DNA from: JAWPMV01 sp038527215
GTDB lineage: Bacteria > Bacteroidota > Bacteroidia > J057
Assembly: GCA_038527215.1 (NCBI GenBank)
Contig: JBCBGC010000185.1
Span: forward strand, 1-11,149
Length of the DNA: 11,149 nucleotides
Direction of reading: 5' to 3'
Shown: positions 1 to 7,012 of the stretch, piece after piece
Position numbering within the stretch: position 1 is the first letter of the stretch
How the letters are laid out: every line of letters begins with the position of its first letter
Translations under genes and position numbers: made by a program
The notes under the pieces: generated by a model
The model's input: only the letters and a program-made list of their open reading frames with translations
Told to the model about the DNA's origin: nothing
Database searches by the model: none

Positions 1-1575
1 GAGCGCGCCAATAGCTTCTCCAACCTGGGCATCTATTTTTATCAAAAAGGGCAAATGGATTCCACTGCGCGATATTTTATCCAGGCCAGGAGGATGTGGG
101 AAGCCGCCGGAGAATCATATTATGGGGCGGTGGTCGGCATGAACCTATCTGTCATTTTTATCCAACTCAAAGACTTTCCCAAAGCATATCAATACCTGCA
201 CCTGGCCATCCCGGTCTTTGATTCATTGGGGAACCAATCCAGCCTGGCGATGGCTTATAACAACCTGGCTTCAGTGGTCAAGGAATCAGGAGCAGTAGAT
301 AGCATACGCAAATCAACCAGAATTCACCTGAAGGCTTTACGCATTCGCGAAGCAATTGGAGACTCTGCGGGCATTGCCACCTCCTTGAATAACATTGGTG
401 GTAACTATGCCGACCTGAAAGAATCTGCTCAGGCTATCCCTTACCTGAAACAAGCCCTGGCAATCAAACGATCGCTGGGCATTTCTCAGGGAGAGGCTCA
501 GGCACTCTATAACCTGGGCCTGGCCTATCAAGAGGAGGGAAGTTTGTCTAAATCCCGGAATTATTTTGGCCAAAGCCTGAGCAGGGCCCGGAAGCTCGGT
601 TCTCCTGAGGATATGCGACTGGCCTACCTGGGATTGGCGGAATCGGCAGCTGCTCAGGGACGATATGAAGAGGCCTATACCTACCGCCTTTCGTATGAAA
701 CGATTCAGGATAGTTTGGTCAGTGCTGAGAAAGCTGCGGAAATTCAACGGCTGAATGTGGAATACGAAACAGAAAAAAACGAGCGCCTGCTGCAGGAAGA
801 AAAGCAAAAGGCGGAAATCGCCACGCTCAGCGTATCTCGCCAGCGAACCCAAATTGGCTTTCTGGTTTCTGCCCTGCTGTTAGGCGGAGGCCTGGCTTTT
901 TTATTGTTCCAACAAAATCGGCTACAACACCGCTATCGCCTGAACGAACAGCTGATCCAGCAGCAGAAAGAAAGATTGGATGCGGTCTTGGAAACCCAGG
1001 AGTTGGAACGGGAAAGAATTGCCCGGGATTTGCACGATGGGATCGGCCAGCTTTTGACGGCCACCCGCATGCAGGTAAACGCCTTGGGTGATCCTGTGAT
1101 CCTACAAAAAGACACCGCGCATATCCTGCCTATGCTGGACGAGGCGATCGGGGAGGTGCGGGCGATCTCTCACACCATGATGCCCCTCAGCCTGGAGGAG
1201 TATGGGCTGGGCGTGGCCCTGGAAGAAATGCTAAACAAAAGTCTGGGGAAGGGAGAGTTGGTATATACTTTTGAGGTATTGGGGAAGGAGGTCAGGATGG
1301 AAAAAAAGGCAGAGCTGGCCGTTTACCGCATTGCGCAAGAGCTGATCGGTAATGTCCTCAAACATGCCGGTGCCTCCCAGGTGATGGTGCAACTGCTGTT
1401 CCGGTCTGGAACCCTTAGTCTTCGGGTGGAGGACAATGGTCAAGGCATCCAGGAAGAAGGCAGCGGCATGGGCTTGAGAAACATCCATGACCGGCTGAAA
1501 GCCTTGCAAGGCAGCTTTAGTACCGAAACAAATGCCCAGGAGGGCACAACGGCGGTGATCAATATTCCGCTCTAG
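1..1575 (+). CDS. TPR-containing sensor histidine kinase (HisKA_3/NarL-DegS type), 5' partial
   Basis: This is the C-terminal part of a membrane sensor kinase. It autophosphorylates on His and would pass the phosphate to a LuxR/NarL-type response regulator. The frame is open from base 1 with TPR-like residues before the first ATG (55), so the true start is upstream of the window. Counting from that ATG, residues 1 to about 215 are TPR helices with NLG/NNIG-type repeats, followed by a charged coiled-coil stretch. One membrane segment lies at about 267-287 (IGFLVSALLLGGGLAFLLF). A second coiled coil leads to the HisKA_3 dimerisation motif ERIARDLHDGIGQ with phospho-acceptor His327. The HATPase_c domain follows: N box ELIGNVLKHA (Asn433), G1 box VEDNGQGI (458-465) and G2 box GMGLRNIHDR (471 on). 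All catalytic boxes are intact. No response regulator gene follows, so the partner is upstream or elsewhere. The ligand is unknown. Confidence 0.93.
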   Translation, partial: ERANSFSNLGIYFYQKGQMDSTARYFIQARRMWEAAGESYYGAVVGMNLSVIFIQLKDFPKAYQYLHLAIPVFDSLGNQSSLAMAYNNLASVVKESGAVDSIRKSTRIHLKALRIREAIGDSAGIATSLNNIGGNYADLKESAQAIPYLKQALAIKRSLGISQGEAQALYNLGLAYQEEGSLSKSRNYFGQSLSRARKLGSPEDMRLAYLGLAESAAAQGRYEEAYTYRLSYETIQDSLVSAEKAAEIQRLNVEYETEKNERLLQEEKQKAEIATLSVSRQRTQIGFLVSALLLGGGLAFLLFQQNRLQHRYRLNEQLIQQQKERLDAVLETQELERERIARDLHDGIGQLLTATRMQVNALGDPVILQKDTAHILPMLDEAIGEVRAISHTMMPLSLEEYGLGVALEEMLNKSLGKGELVYTFEVLGKEVRMEKKAELAVYRIAQELIGNVLKHAGASQVMVQLLFRSGTLSLRVEDNGQGIQEEGSGMGLRNIHDRLKALQGSFSTETNAQEGTTAVINIPL

Positions 1576-1601
1576 GAAAAAGCATTAACCATCCTGATGA
1601 T

Positions 1602-1621
1602 GAAAAGATGCGCTTCTTTTC
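1602..1621 (+). terminator. possible weak terminator hairpin after the histidine kinase
   Basis: GAAAAGA (1602-1608) and TCTTTTC (1615-1621) are perfect inverted copies around a 6-base loop. They start 26 bases after the kinase stop codon. The stem is AT-rich and no clean T run follows, only the T-rich right arm itself, so termination would be weak. Confidence 0.25.
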
Positions 1622-1636
1622 TACGGGATTTACCCT

Positions 1637-1657
1637 AGATAAAATCTGGTCATGACC
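1637..1657. repeat. two adjacent small palindromes in the gap before the secreted gene pair
   Basis: AGAT-AAA-ATCT (1637-1647) directly abuts the perfect 10-base palindrome GGTCATGACC (1648-1657). They lie 70 to 90 bases before the start of the gene at 1727, where an operator or promoter could sit. I found no convincing TAnnTTTG -7 box in 1576-1726. Short palindromes like these can occur by chance. Confidence 0.2.
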
Positions 1658-1726
1658 GTATAGCCCTTGCTGTCTCCTTTCTTGAGTTTTGTTGGGTATT
1701 GATTTTTCACCCTAATCCTCAAGAAA

Positions 1727-2710
1727 ATGAAAACCTTAATTCGCCTGGCGATGCTCATCTTCATCGCCCCTTCCTGGACCTTTTCCCAGGTAGATATTAC
1801 CCCCAAGGATCTCCACTTTCCGGGTAGCTTTGGACAAAAAAAATTCCGCAAAGCCCCCCGAAAGGTCTACCTCAATCACTTCCAGGTGCACTTCCAACTG
1901 GCTGCCTATGAAGCGACCCACGATCAGCAGTTTCTGGGCGCCCAATCTAAGGCTGAAATCGGCGTAGGACTCAGTGGCTTACAAGCCCATCACCTGCAGG
2001 AAACGACTGATCAACTGTATCAAGATTTTGTGCAGCAGTTAGCAGCGGCAGAATTTGATCTGATCTCGGCAGAAGAGGCTGGGCAAGCCGAACTTTTCTC
2101 CAACTGGACCTTGCGTCAGGGAGGCGAGTTGAGAGAAGAACGGGTTTATGGCTTTGCGTTGGCTACTCCTTCTGACTTTGCTTACTATGTGAAAAAAGCC
2201 TCGGATAAAGGGGACAAAAAAGGCAGCCGACTGGGCGAGCTTCCTCGCCTGGCCCGGTTGTCCAAGCAGCTGGATGACGCCATCGTGATTGACGTCTCTC
2301 TGGTGGTGAACTTCGTGGAATTCCAAGGTGGTAAATCCAAACTTATTTCCCGAGCTAAACTCAAAGCGACTCCCCAACTCCACATCAGTCCCATCGGTAC
2401 AGGGGTAGGGATGTGGAAAAATTTCCGCCCTTTGGAATCGCGCATTTATTTCGTCTCCGGGAATCCCGCAGGCTGGTCGCCTGAATGTGTACTGAAAGTT
2501 GCTCCTAAAAAAGCCTTGTATACGCCGAATGCCCTGACTGGAGAAATCATGGAGGTGGCAGCAACAGGCATGCCCGGCTGGACCATGACCCGTAGTGCAA
2601 CCTGGACCCTGCCAGTAGATTCCACTGCCTATCAGCAACACAGTAAGGACTTATTGAAGGCTTTTACCCAGGCCACCCTGAACTTATTTATTCCTTACAC
2701 CCAAAAATAA
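1727..2710 (+). CDS. secreted protein of unknown function
   Basis: A 327-residue protein I do not recognise. The N terminus is a clear Sec signal peptide: Lys3 and Arg6, a hydrophobic core to about residue 16, and a likely cut at about residue 20 leaving Gln (TFS-Q), a pattern common in Bacteroidota. There is no Cys at the cut, so it is probably periplasmic or exported rather than a lipoprotein. The mature part is mixed alpha/beta, with an early beta-rich stretch (KVYLNHFQVHFQL, about 46-58), a helix with TDQLYQDF (about 96-103), and a strand-rich centre (DDAIVIDVSLVVNFVEF). No transmembrane helix or catalytic motif stands out. It is followed after 4 bases by another secreted protein gene, so the two are probably co-transcribed and may act together. 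The start codon fits the signal peptide. No Shine-Dalgarno sequence is visible. Confidence 0.85.
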   Translation: MKTLIRLAMLIFIAPSWTFSQVDITPKDLHFPGSFGQKKFRKAPRKVYLNHFQVHFQLAAYEATHDQQFLGAQSKAEIGVGLSGLQAHHLQETTDQLYQDFVQQLAAAEFDLISAEEAGQAELFSNWTLRQGGELREERVYGFALATPSDFAYYVKKASDKGDKKGSRLGELPRLARLSKQLDDAIVIDVSLVVNFVEFQGGKSKLISRAKLKATPQLHISPIGTGVGMWKNFRPLESRIYFVSGNPAGWSPECVLKVAPKKALYTPNALTGEIMEVAATGMPGWTMTRSATWTLPVDSTAYQQHSKDLLKAFTQATLNLFIPYTQK

Positions 2711-2714
2711 CCTC

Positions 2715-3623
2715 ATGAAATATCTACTGATGTTGGGTGTATGGGGTGGGATGCTCTCACATGCCCTCGGACAAGTTGAAACCGGAACCTATTATATGCT
2801 CGGGATTACCTTGGGTACCGCTTACAACGGTTCGGCCTATGGATATAAAAATGAAGGTCCGCCTACCTATGAACTGGAATTCTATGGAGATTACTTCCGG
2901 CATGCTACCGGTAATTTTCGTTGGGTGCGGGTAACACCTAAGCAGTACCTTGAATTGGACCTCCAAAGCATAGGCTTATTGTTCACGGGCATGCGGGCCA
3001 TGTGGCTGACTTCCGAAGGCAGGGACCTTCCTCCTCAGGCCTTTGCCGGAACCGGGCGCTTTCGGAGCCTGAACCGACACCTGGCAGAGGACCTGGTTCA
3101 TCCCGATTCCAGTGCTGCACACTTTGGAACAGATTACAGTTTTTTTGCGCTGGATTATCTCCGGGGAGGCGAACAGAAACTGGGCTTTCATCTATCCTTG
3201 AATGGCATAGGTTCCTACCTGAACGGCAGCCTGCCCCAGCTTGAAAACAGCCATAATCTTCGCTTCCCTTCCCGCAAGCTCTTTTGGGCCTTCGGTCCAG
3301 CAATTTCTATAGACCCAGGTTTTGTGGATCAATGGCGATTTACCACCCGCGTAAATGCGCTCTTTAGCATGAAGAAAAACGGCTACCATGATCAGGATAG
3401 TTGGGGCTATGGACTGGAAGTATTTCCGAGTTTGCGATATGTCCCGGGGACCATCAAAGGAGGCTTCTTTTTCGAGCTATTTGCCAAAGCCAGAATCTTT
3501 GGGCCTCAGACCAGCACTTTTCTGCAAAACGATGGCTGGGGGGCAGTAGAAGTGCCGGTTACGGTAAAAGGCTTCAGCAGTTTTCATATCGGTCTGGCCC
3601 TGGGAGGGTATATCATGGATTAG
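2715..3623 (+). CDS. secreted protein of unknown function, possibly an outer-membrane beta-barrel
   Basis: A 302-residue protein I cannot assign to a named family. It has a Sec signal peptide (hydrophobic core to about residue 17, likely cut ALG-Q at 19/20) and no lipobox Cys. The mature part is rich in Gly, Tyr, Phe and Trp, with short alternating stretches such as YMLGITLGTAY, KLGFHLSLNGIG, WRFTTRVNALFSM, GGFFFELFAKARIF and FHIGLALGGYIM. This pattern suggests transmembrane beta-strands of an outer-membrane barrel. The last residue is Asp rather than the aromatic usual at a barrel C terminus, so the call is tentative. It starts 4 bases after the preceding secreted gene, which argues for an operon and a shared role. 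Its stop codon lies inside an inverted repeat described separately. Confidence 0.83.
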   Translation: MKYLLMLGVWGGMLSHALGQVETGTYYMLGITLGTAYNGSAYGYKNEGPPTYELEFYGDYFRHATGNFRWVRVTPKQYLELDLQSIGLLFTGMRAMWLTSEGRDLPPQAFAGTGRFRSLNRHLAEDLVHPDSSAAHFGTDYSFFALDYLRGGEQKLGFHLSLNGIGSYLNGSLPQLENSHNLRFPSRKLFWAFGPAISIDPGFVDQWRFTTRVNALFSMKKNGYHDQDSWGYGLEVFPSLRYVPGTIKGGFFFELFAKARIFGPQTSTFLQNDGWGAVEVPVTVKGFSSFHIGLALGGYIMD

Positions 3624-3631
3624 GGCCAGAC
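3592..3631. repeat. 9-bp perfect inverted repeat straddling a stop codon
   Basis: GTCTGGCCC (3592-3600) and GGGCCAGAC (3623-3631) are exact inverted copies, extendable by a G-T pair. A 22-base loop holds the last codons and most of the TAG stop (3621-3623) of the upstream gene. The stem is GC-rich but no T tract follows, so it is not a classical intrinsic terminator. It could stabilise the 3' end of the mRNA, or help termination together with the hairpin at 3648. Confidence 0.5.
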
Positions 3632-3647
3632 TCCCTTACAGGCAGCG

Positions 3648-3673
3648 ACATCCGGCTTTTGGGTCGGATGTTT
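3648..3673. terminator. probable terminator hairpin between convergent genes
   Basis: ACATCCG (3648-3654) pairs with CGGATGT (3665-3671) around a 10-base loop, followed by TT on the plus strand. It fills the 57-base gap between the convergent genes ending at 3623 and 3681. Position and structure suggest a transcription stop for the plus-strand pair, perhaps in both directions. The T tract is short, so its strength is uncertain. Confidence 0.5.
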
Positions 3674-3680
3674 CGCTGGT

Positions 3681-4742
3681 TTAATTCAGGCTTATTTTTA
3701 CGATTTCCGCTCCAATACCAAAGCCATAGAGGGTTTCGGGACCTGCCGGAACCAGCTGGCGCATGGCTTGATTTTGCAGACAAGGATTGCTTTGCCAGCT
3801 TTGCCCTGCATCGATGGACCAAACAAGGGTACCGTAGGAATAACCCGCTTCTCCGGAAAAATGACCCGGTCCCACGCCTATAAGCAGTTGGTTACGGGCT
3901 TTTACGAGGCGAAAAAGATCAAAGAGTCCTTCCCTTCTGATCTCCCAGTTCAATCCGGCATCTTCGGTAGCCATCACAAAGCCTCGTTGCCCAGCGACCC
4001 AGCCTTTTTGGCCAGTTTCCATGTGAACCGTATAGACATTTTGGTTAATGCCCAGATTGCCGATGGTCCAGCTTTCTCCACCATCCAAACTGCGATAAAC
4101 CTTTCCCAACAAAGCCGCGGCAAAACCTGTGTCTGGATGCGGAAAGTCCATTTGTACGACGGGGAAGGCAAATGATTCTATGAGTTCCCAGCTTTGGCCC
4201 CCATCCGCTGAGCGAAAATAATTCTGGTCATTCCAGAGAAAGCCCACGCTATCGGAAGCGAAGTAGAGCCCGCTGAATTGTTGAGTGGAAAAAGTAGCCA
4301 GGGCTTGCCATGTCGCTCCCTGGTCCTGGCTATGGTAGAGGCGGGAAAGCGGAATGCGGGGCGTATTGGTGAGGTCGCCGGTGGCGATCATAAAGCCTTG
4401 ATTCGGGCTGGGAAAAGCCATCCCAAATACCCCCAGGGAATCCGAAGTCCAGACTTCGTCCCAGTTTAGGCCTCCATCAGCGGTGCGAATCAGCCGACCG
4501 ATCGAACGGTCTTCGGCATTACCGAGGTAAATCTGTCCGCCAATCAGGCCTTTTTGCCCATCAAAAAAATGTCCCGCATAGGCATTGACCGGAAAAGCTG
4601 GGCTGAGAAAATCCAGTTGGAAGGGGCCATTCTCTGCCTGAAAATCCAGGCAAGGATCTTCTATGGCAAAGGGATCAGCGCCCTGACATCCCATCAAGAG
4701 ACAAAAGAGTGCCCCCAGTATCAATATTTCGATTTTCCTCAT
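3681..4742 (-). CDS. YCF48/BNR-repeat beta-propeller lipoprotein
   Basis: A 353-residue envelope lipoprotein. The signal peptide ends in the lipobox LMGC, making Cys19 the lipidation site. The mature part carries six Asp-box motifs of the form S/T-x-D-x-G-x-x-W: TADGGLNW (88), SQDQGATW (138), SADGGQSW (178), SLDGGESW (218), TEDAGLNW (259) and SIDAGQSW (309). They recur every 40 to 50 residues, each followed by strands such as GFMIATGD, VGFLWND, GWVAGQRG. This is the layout of YCF48-like or sialidase-type propellers. I see no sialidase catalytic residues such as an N-terminal RIP motif, so a binding or scaffolding role is more likely than an enzymatic one. Related repeats occur in photosystem II assembly factor Ycf48 and in many Bacteroidota surface proteins. 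It is transcribed towards the secreted pair and away from glnS. No clear promoter was found. Confidence 0.87.
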   Translation of the reverse strand: MRKIEILILGALFCLLMGCQGADPFAIEDPCLDFQAENGPFQLDFLSPAFPVNAYAGHFFDGQKGLIGGQIYLGNAEDRSIGRLIRTADGGLNWDEVWTSDSLGVFGMAFPSPNQGFMIATGDLTNTPRIPLSRLYHSQDQGATWQALATFSTQQFSGLYFASDSVGFLWNDQNYFRSADGGQSWELIESFAFPVVQMDFPHPDTGFAAALLGKVYRSLDGGESWTIGNLGINQNVYTVHMETGQKGWVAGQRGFVMATEDAGLNWEIRREGLFDLFRLVKARNQLLIGVGPGHFSGEAGYSYGTLVWSIDAGQSWQSNPCLQNQAMRQLVPAGPETLYGFGIGAEIVKISLN

Positions 4743-4795
4743 CTTTTTACTTCCTAAACGAATCTTAAGCGGACCTTGCTTCGTAAGGCTAGATT

Positions 4796-4811
4796 TAGGA
4801 ACAAATTCCTA
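4796..4811. repeat. 16-base palindrome overlapping the glnS -7 box
   Basis: TAGGAA (4796-4801), loop CAAA, TTCCTA (4806-4811). The right half shares TA with the start of the glnS -7 box. It lies in the 108-base space between the divergently transcribed lipoprotein gene and glnS, where an operator could control either. Chance is possible because the stem is only 6 bp. Confidence 0.3.
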
Positions 4812-4817
4812 CCTTTG
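4810..4817 (+). promoter_or_regulatory. Bacteroidota-type -7 promoter element for glnS
   Basis: TACCTTTG matches the TAnnTTTG -7 consensus of the primary sigma factor of Bacteroidota exactly. It lies 33 bases before the glnS ATG, giving a plausible short leader. I see no good TTTG-like -33 element at the expected distance: 4786-4790 reads AGGCT or similar. The call therefore rests on the -7 box and its position. Confidence 0.5.
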
Positions 4818-4850
4818 TGCGATCAATGAAAATATAGTGAATTAGCCTGT

Positions 4851-6548
4851 ATGAGTGCGAACGAAACCCACACCTCGCTTAACTTTATCGAGGAAATTGT
4901 AGAAAAGCATCTGGAAGAAGGGACGTATGACGGAAAAGTCTTTACCCGCTTCCCTCCCGAGCCGAATGGATACCTCCATATCGGGCACGCCAAGTCTATC
5001 TGCTTAAACTTTGGGCTCGCACAAAAATACGGCGGCAAAACCAATCTTCGCTTTGACGATACCAATCCCACCAAGGAGGATACCGAGTATGTAGACGCTA
5101 TCATGGAAGATGTGCGTTGGTTGGGCTACGATTGGGAAGGAGATGCCCTTTTTGCTTCGGATTATTTCGATGAGCTATATGATTATGCCGTAGCGCTGAT
5201 CAAAGCAGGCAAAGCCTATGTGGATGATTCTCCTTTAGAAGAAGTGAGAAGAATGCGGGGCGTGCCTACCGAGCCAGGAGAGGAAAGCCCTTATCGGAAT
5301 CGTTCGGTGGAGGAAAACCTGGACCTGTTTGAGCGCATGAAAAAAGGAGAGTTCAAAGAAGGAGAAAGAATCCTCCGGGCTAAAATCGACATGGCTTCCC
5401 CCAATATGCACCTGCGCGATCCGATTATGTACCGGATTTTGCATGCGCATCATCACCGGACCGGCGATAAATGGGTGATCTATCCCATGTACGACTGGGC
5501 ACACGGACAAAGCGACGCAATCGAAGGCATTACCCATTCGATTTGTACGCTGGAATTCGAGGTACATCGCCCGCTTTACGAGTGGTTCCTTGATCAACTG
5601 CCTTCCTTTGACCCGAGACCGCATCAATACGAATTTGCCCGCCTGAACCTGAATTACACCGTGATGAGCAAGCGTAAGCTGCTTCAACTGGTAGAAGAAG
5701 GACATGTATCAGGCTGGGACGACCCACGGATGCCCACCATTTCAGGGATGCGCCGCCGCGGCTATACGCCCGCCAGTATCCGCAACTTTGCGGAAAGGGT
5801 AGGGGTGGCCCGCCGGGAAAATGTGATTGACCTGGCCTTGCTGGAATTCTGTGTGCGGGAAGACCTGAACAAAAAGGCGGATCGGGTCATGGGGGTGCTG
5901 AACCCGGTGAAACTCATTCTGACCAACTATCCGGAAGGCGAAGTAGAATACATGGAGATTGAAAACAATCCCGAGAATCCGGAAGGAGGCAGCCGTAAAG
6001 TGCCTTTCAGCCGGGAGCTGTGGATTGAGCGGGATGACTTCAAGAAAGATCCTCCAAGTCCGAAGAAATGGTACCGCCTGGGTCCCGATCGCATGGTGCG
6101 CCTCAAAGGCGGCTACATCATCAAGGCGACCCACTTTGATGAGGATGAAGACGGCAATATCACGGCCATCCACGCGGAATATTTCCCTGAATCGCGCTCT
6201 GGTTCAGATACCAGCGGCTTGAAAGTAAAGGGCACCATCCATTGGTTGTCCGCAGAGCATGCCGTACCCGTAGAGGTGCGCATGTATGATCGGCTGTTTA
6301 TGGATGAAGATCCGGCCGGGCATAAGGAGCGTGATTTCAAAGAATTCCTGAATCCTGACTCCCTGAAGGTGGTTGAAACCGCTTTTGTAGAGCCTACCCT
6401 GGCTGATGCCAAGCCCCTGGATACGGTACAGTTCATCCGTAAAGGGTATTACTGTGTGGACAAGGAATCCAGTCCGGAAAAGCTGGTGTTTAACCAAACC
6501 GTTACCCTGAGAGACAACTGGAAGAAGGTGGAGAAAAAAGGCAAATAA
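4851..6548 (+). CDS. glnS: glutaminyl-tRNA synthetase
   Basis: This cytoplasmic class I aminoacyl-tRNA synthetase charges tRNA-Gln with glutamine using ATP. At 565 residues it is close to the E. coli enzyme (about 553). The signature FPPEPNGYLHIGHAKS contains the HIGH motif at residues 43-46. The KMSKS counterpart is VMSKRKL at 271-277, the variant typical of GlnRS. Between them lie the conserved RFDDTNPTKED segment and the YPMYDWAHGQSDAIEGITHS stretch of the active site, followed by WDDPRMPT. The C-terminal anticodon-binding beta-barrels contain the expected SSPEKLVFNQTVTLRDNW end. The start at 4851 gives a normal N terminus (TSLNFIEEIVEKH). It is a single-gene unit, with its own -7 box upstream and an intrinsic terminator 33 bases after its stop. 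Nothing suggests truncation or an added domain. Confidence 0.98.
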   Translation: MSANETHTSLNFIEEIVEKHLEEGTYDGKVFTRFPPEPNGYLHIGHAKSICLNFGLAQKYGGKTNLRFDDTNPTKEDTEYVDAIMEDVRWLGYDWEGDALFASDYFDELYDYAVALIKAGKAYVDDSPLEEVRRMRGVPTEPGEESPYRNRSVEENLDLFERMKKGEFKEGERILRAKIDMASPNMHLRDPIMYRILHAHHHRTGDKWVIYPMYDWAHGQSDAIEGITHSICTLEFEVHRPLYEWFLDQLPSFDPRPHQYEFARLNLNYTVMSKRKLLQLVEEGHVSGWDDPRMPTISGMRRRGYTPASIRNFAERVGVARRENVIDLALLEFCVREDLNKKADRVMGVLNPVKLILTNYPEGEVEYMEIENNPENPEGGSRKVPFSRELWIERDDFKKDPPSPKKWYRLGPDRMVRLKGGYIIKATHFDEDEDGNITAIHAEYFPESRSGSDTSGLKVKGTIHWLSAEHAVPVEVRMYDRLFMDEDPAGHKERDFKEFLNPDSLKVVETAFVEPTLADAKPLDTVQFIRKGYYCVDKESSPEKLVFNQTVTLRDNWKKVEKKGK

Positions 6549-6580
6549 GCCTGCTTCTCCGTCCATACTATAGATACAAC

Positions 6581-6618
6581 ACTCGCCATCCCATGTGGGG
6601 TGGCGAGTTTGCTTTATT
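6581..6618 (+). terminator. intrinsic terminator of glnS
   Basis: ACTCGCCA (6581-6588) pairs with TGGCGAGT (6601-6608). The stem continues inward with TCCC/GGGG (one G-T pair) to a 4-base ATGT loop, giving about 12 bp. It is followed by TT-GC-TTTATT. It lies 33 bases after the glnS stop and is the best terminator in the window. The remaining bases up to 6726 hold no further gene, and I found no clear promoter there. Confidence 0.85.
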
Positions 6619-6726
6619 GTGCTAAATCAACATCCCGCTTGATCATTTGATCCAGGCTTCATTTCTCCTTCATTCCCAATTATTTAGAAAATCGTATCTT
6701 ATGAGAAGAAACTAACATCACTACTT

Positions 6727-7005
6727 ATGTTATTCAACCTACTAATTTGGCTGGGAGTTGGCTTTGCAGCTGGCGCCATTGCTAAGTATCTCACCCCTCA
6801 GGACGAAAAAGGTGGCTGGATTTCCTCCATCATTATCGGCATCATTGGCTCAACCGTAGGCGGTTTTCTGGCGGGAGTAGTCGGCCTGAGAGGCATGCTG
6901 GGGACCACCATTTTAGGTGATCTGATCATGGCTACCGGTGGGGCTTTCCTGATCCTCTGGGTATATCACAAATATCTGAAAGATAAGCTCAACCTACCTA
7001 TCTAG
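6727..7005 (+). CDS. GlsB/YeaQ/YmgE-family small membrane protein
   Basis: A 92-residue inner-membrane protein of the transglycosylase-associated family (GlsB/YeaQ/YmgE), which has been linked to general stress responses in several bacteria but has no established biochemical activity. Three hydrophobic segments are visible: about 4-20 (IWLGVGFAAGAIAK), 32-53 (ISSIIIGIIGSTVGGFLAGVVG) and 59-80. The Gly-rich IIGIIGSTVGGFLAG stretch and the preceding GGW are family hallmarks, as is a short charged tail (HKYLKDK). Length is at the upper end of the usual 80 to 90 residues. An ATG at 6700 reaches a stop after four codons, so 6727 is the start. It sits alone between two terminators and converges on the Gfo/Idh/MocA gene with only 6 bases between the stops. 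Confidence 0.92.
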   Translation: MLFNLLIWLGVGFAAGAIAKYLTPQDEKGGWISSIIIGIIGSTVGGFLAGVVGLRGMLGTTILGDLIMATGGAFLILWVYHKYLKDKLNLPI

Positions 7006-7012
7006 GTTTTTT
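6991..7012 (+). terminator. intrinsic terminator overlapping the end of the GlsB-like gene
   Basis: AACCTA (6991-6996), a 6-base loop, TAGGTT (7003-7008), running into a T tract (7007-7012). The hairpin includes the last four codons and the TAG stop (7003-7005). The next gene, on the other strand, ends at 7012, so the terminator is squeezed into coding sequence. For the minus strand there is no T tract. Confidence 0.6.

Noticed and set aside
2039..2641. 200-codon open frame on the minus strand within the first secreted gene
   Set aside because: It lies antisense inside a gene with a clear signal peptide. Its product is Cys/Gly/His-rich with no recognisable domain, and it has no operon context.
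3401..3883. 160-codon plus-strand frame bridging the end of the second secreted gene and the propeller gene
   Set aside because: It overlaps two better-supported genes in other frames and crosses both hairpins. I considered a frameshifted extension of the secreted protein, but its translation shows no strand pattern or homology I recognise.
4851..6548. Possible horizontal transfer or extra domain in glnS
   Set aside because: Length, motifs and C-terminal end are ordinary for GlnRS, and base composition looks like the neighbours. Nothing in the sequence supports an unusual origin.
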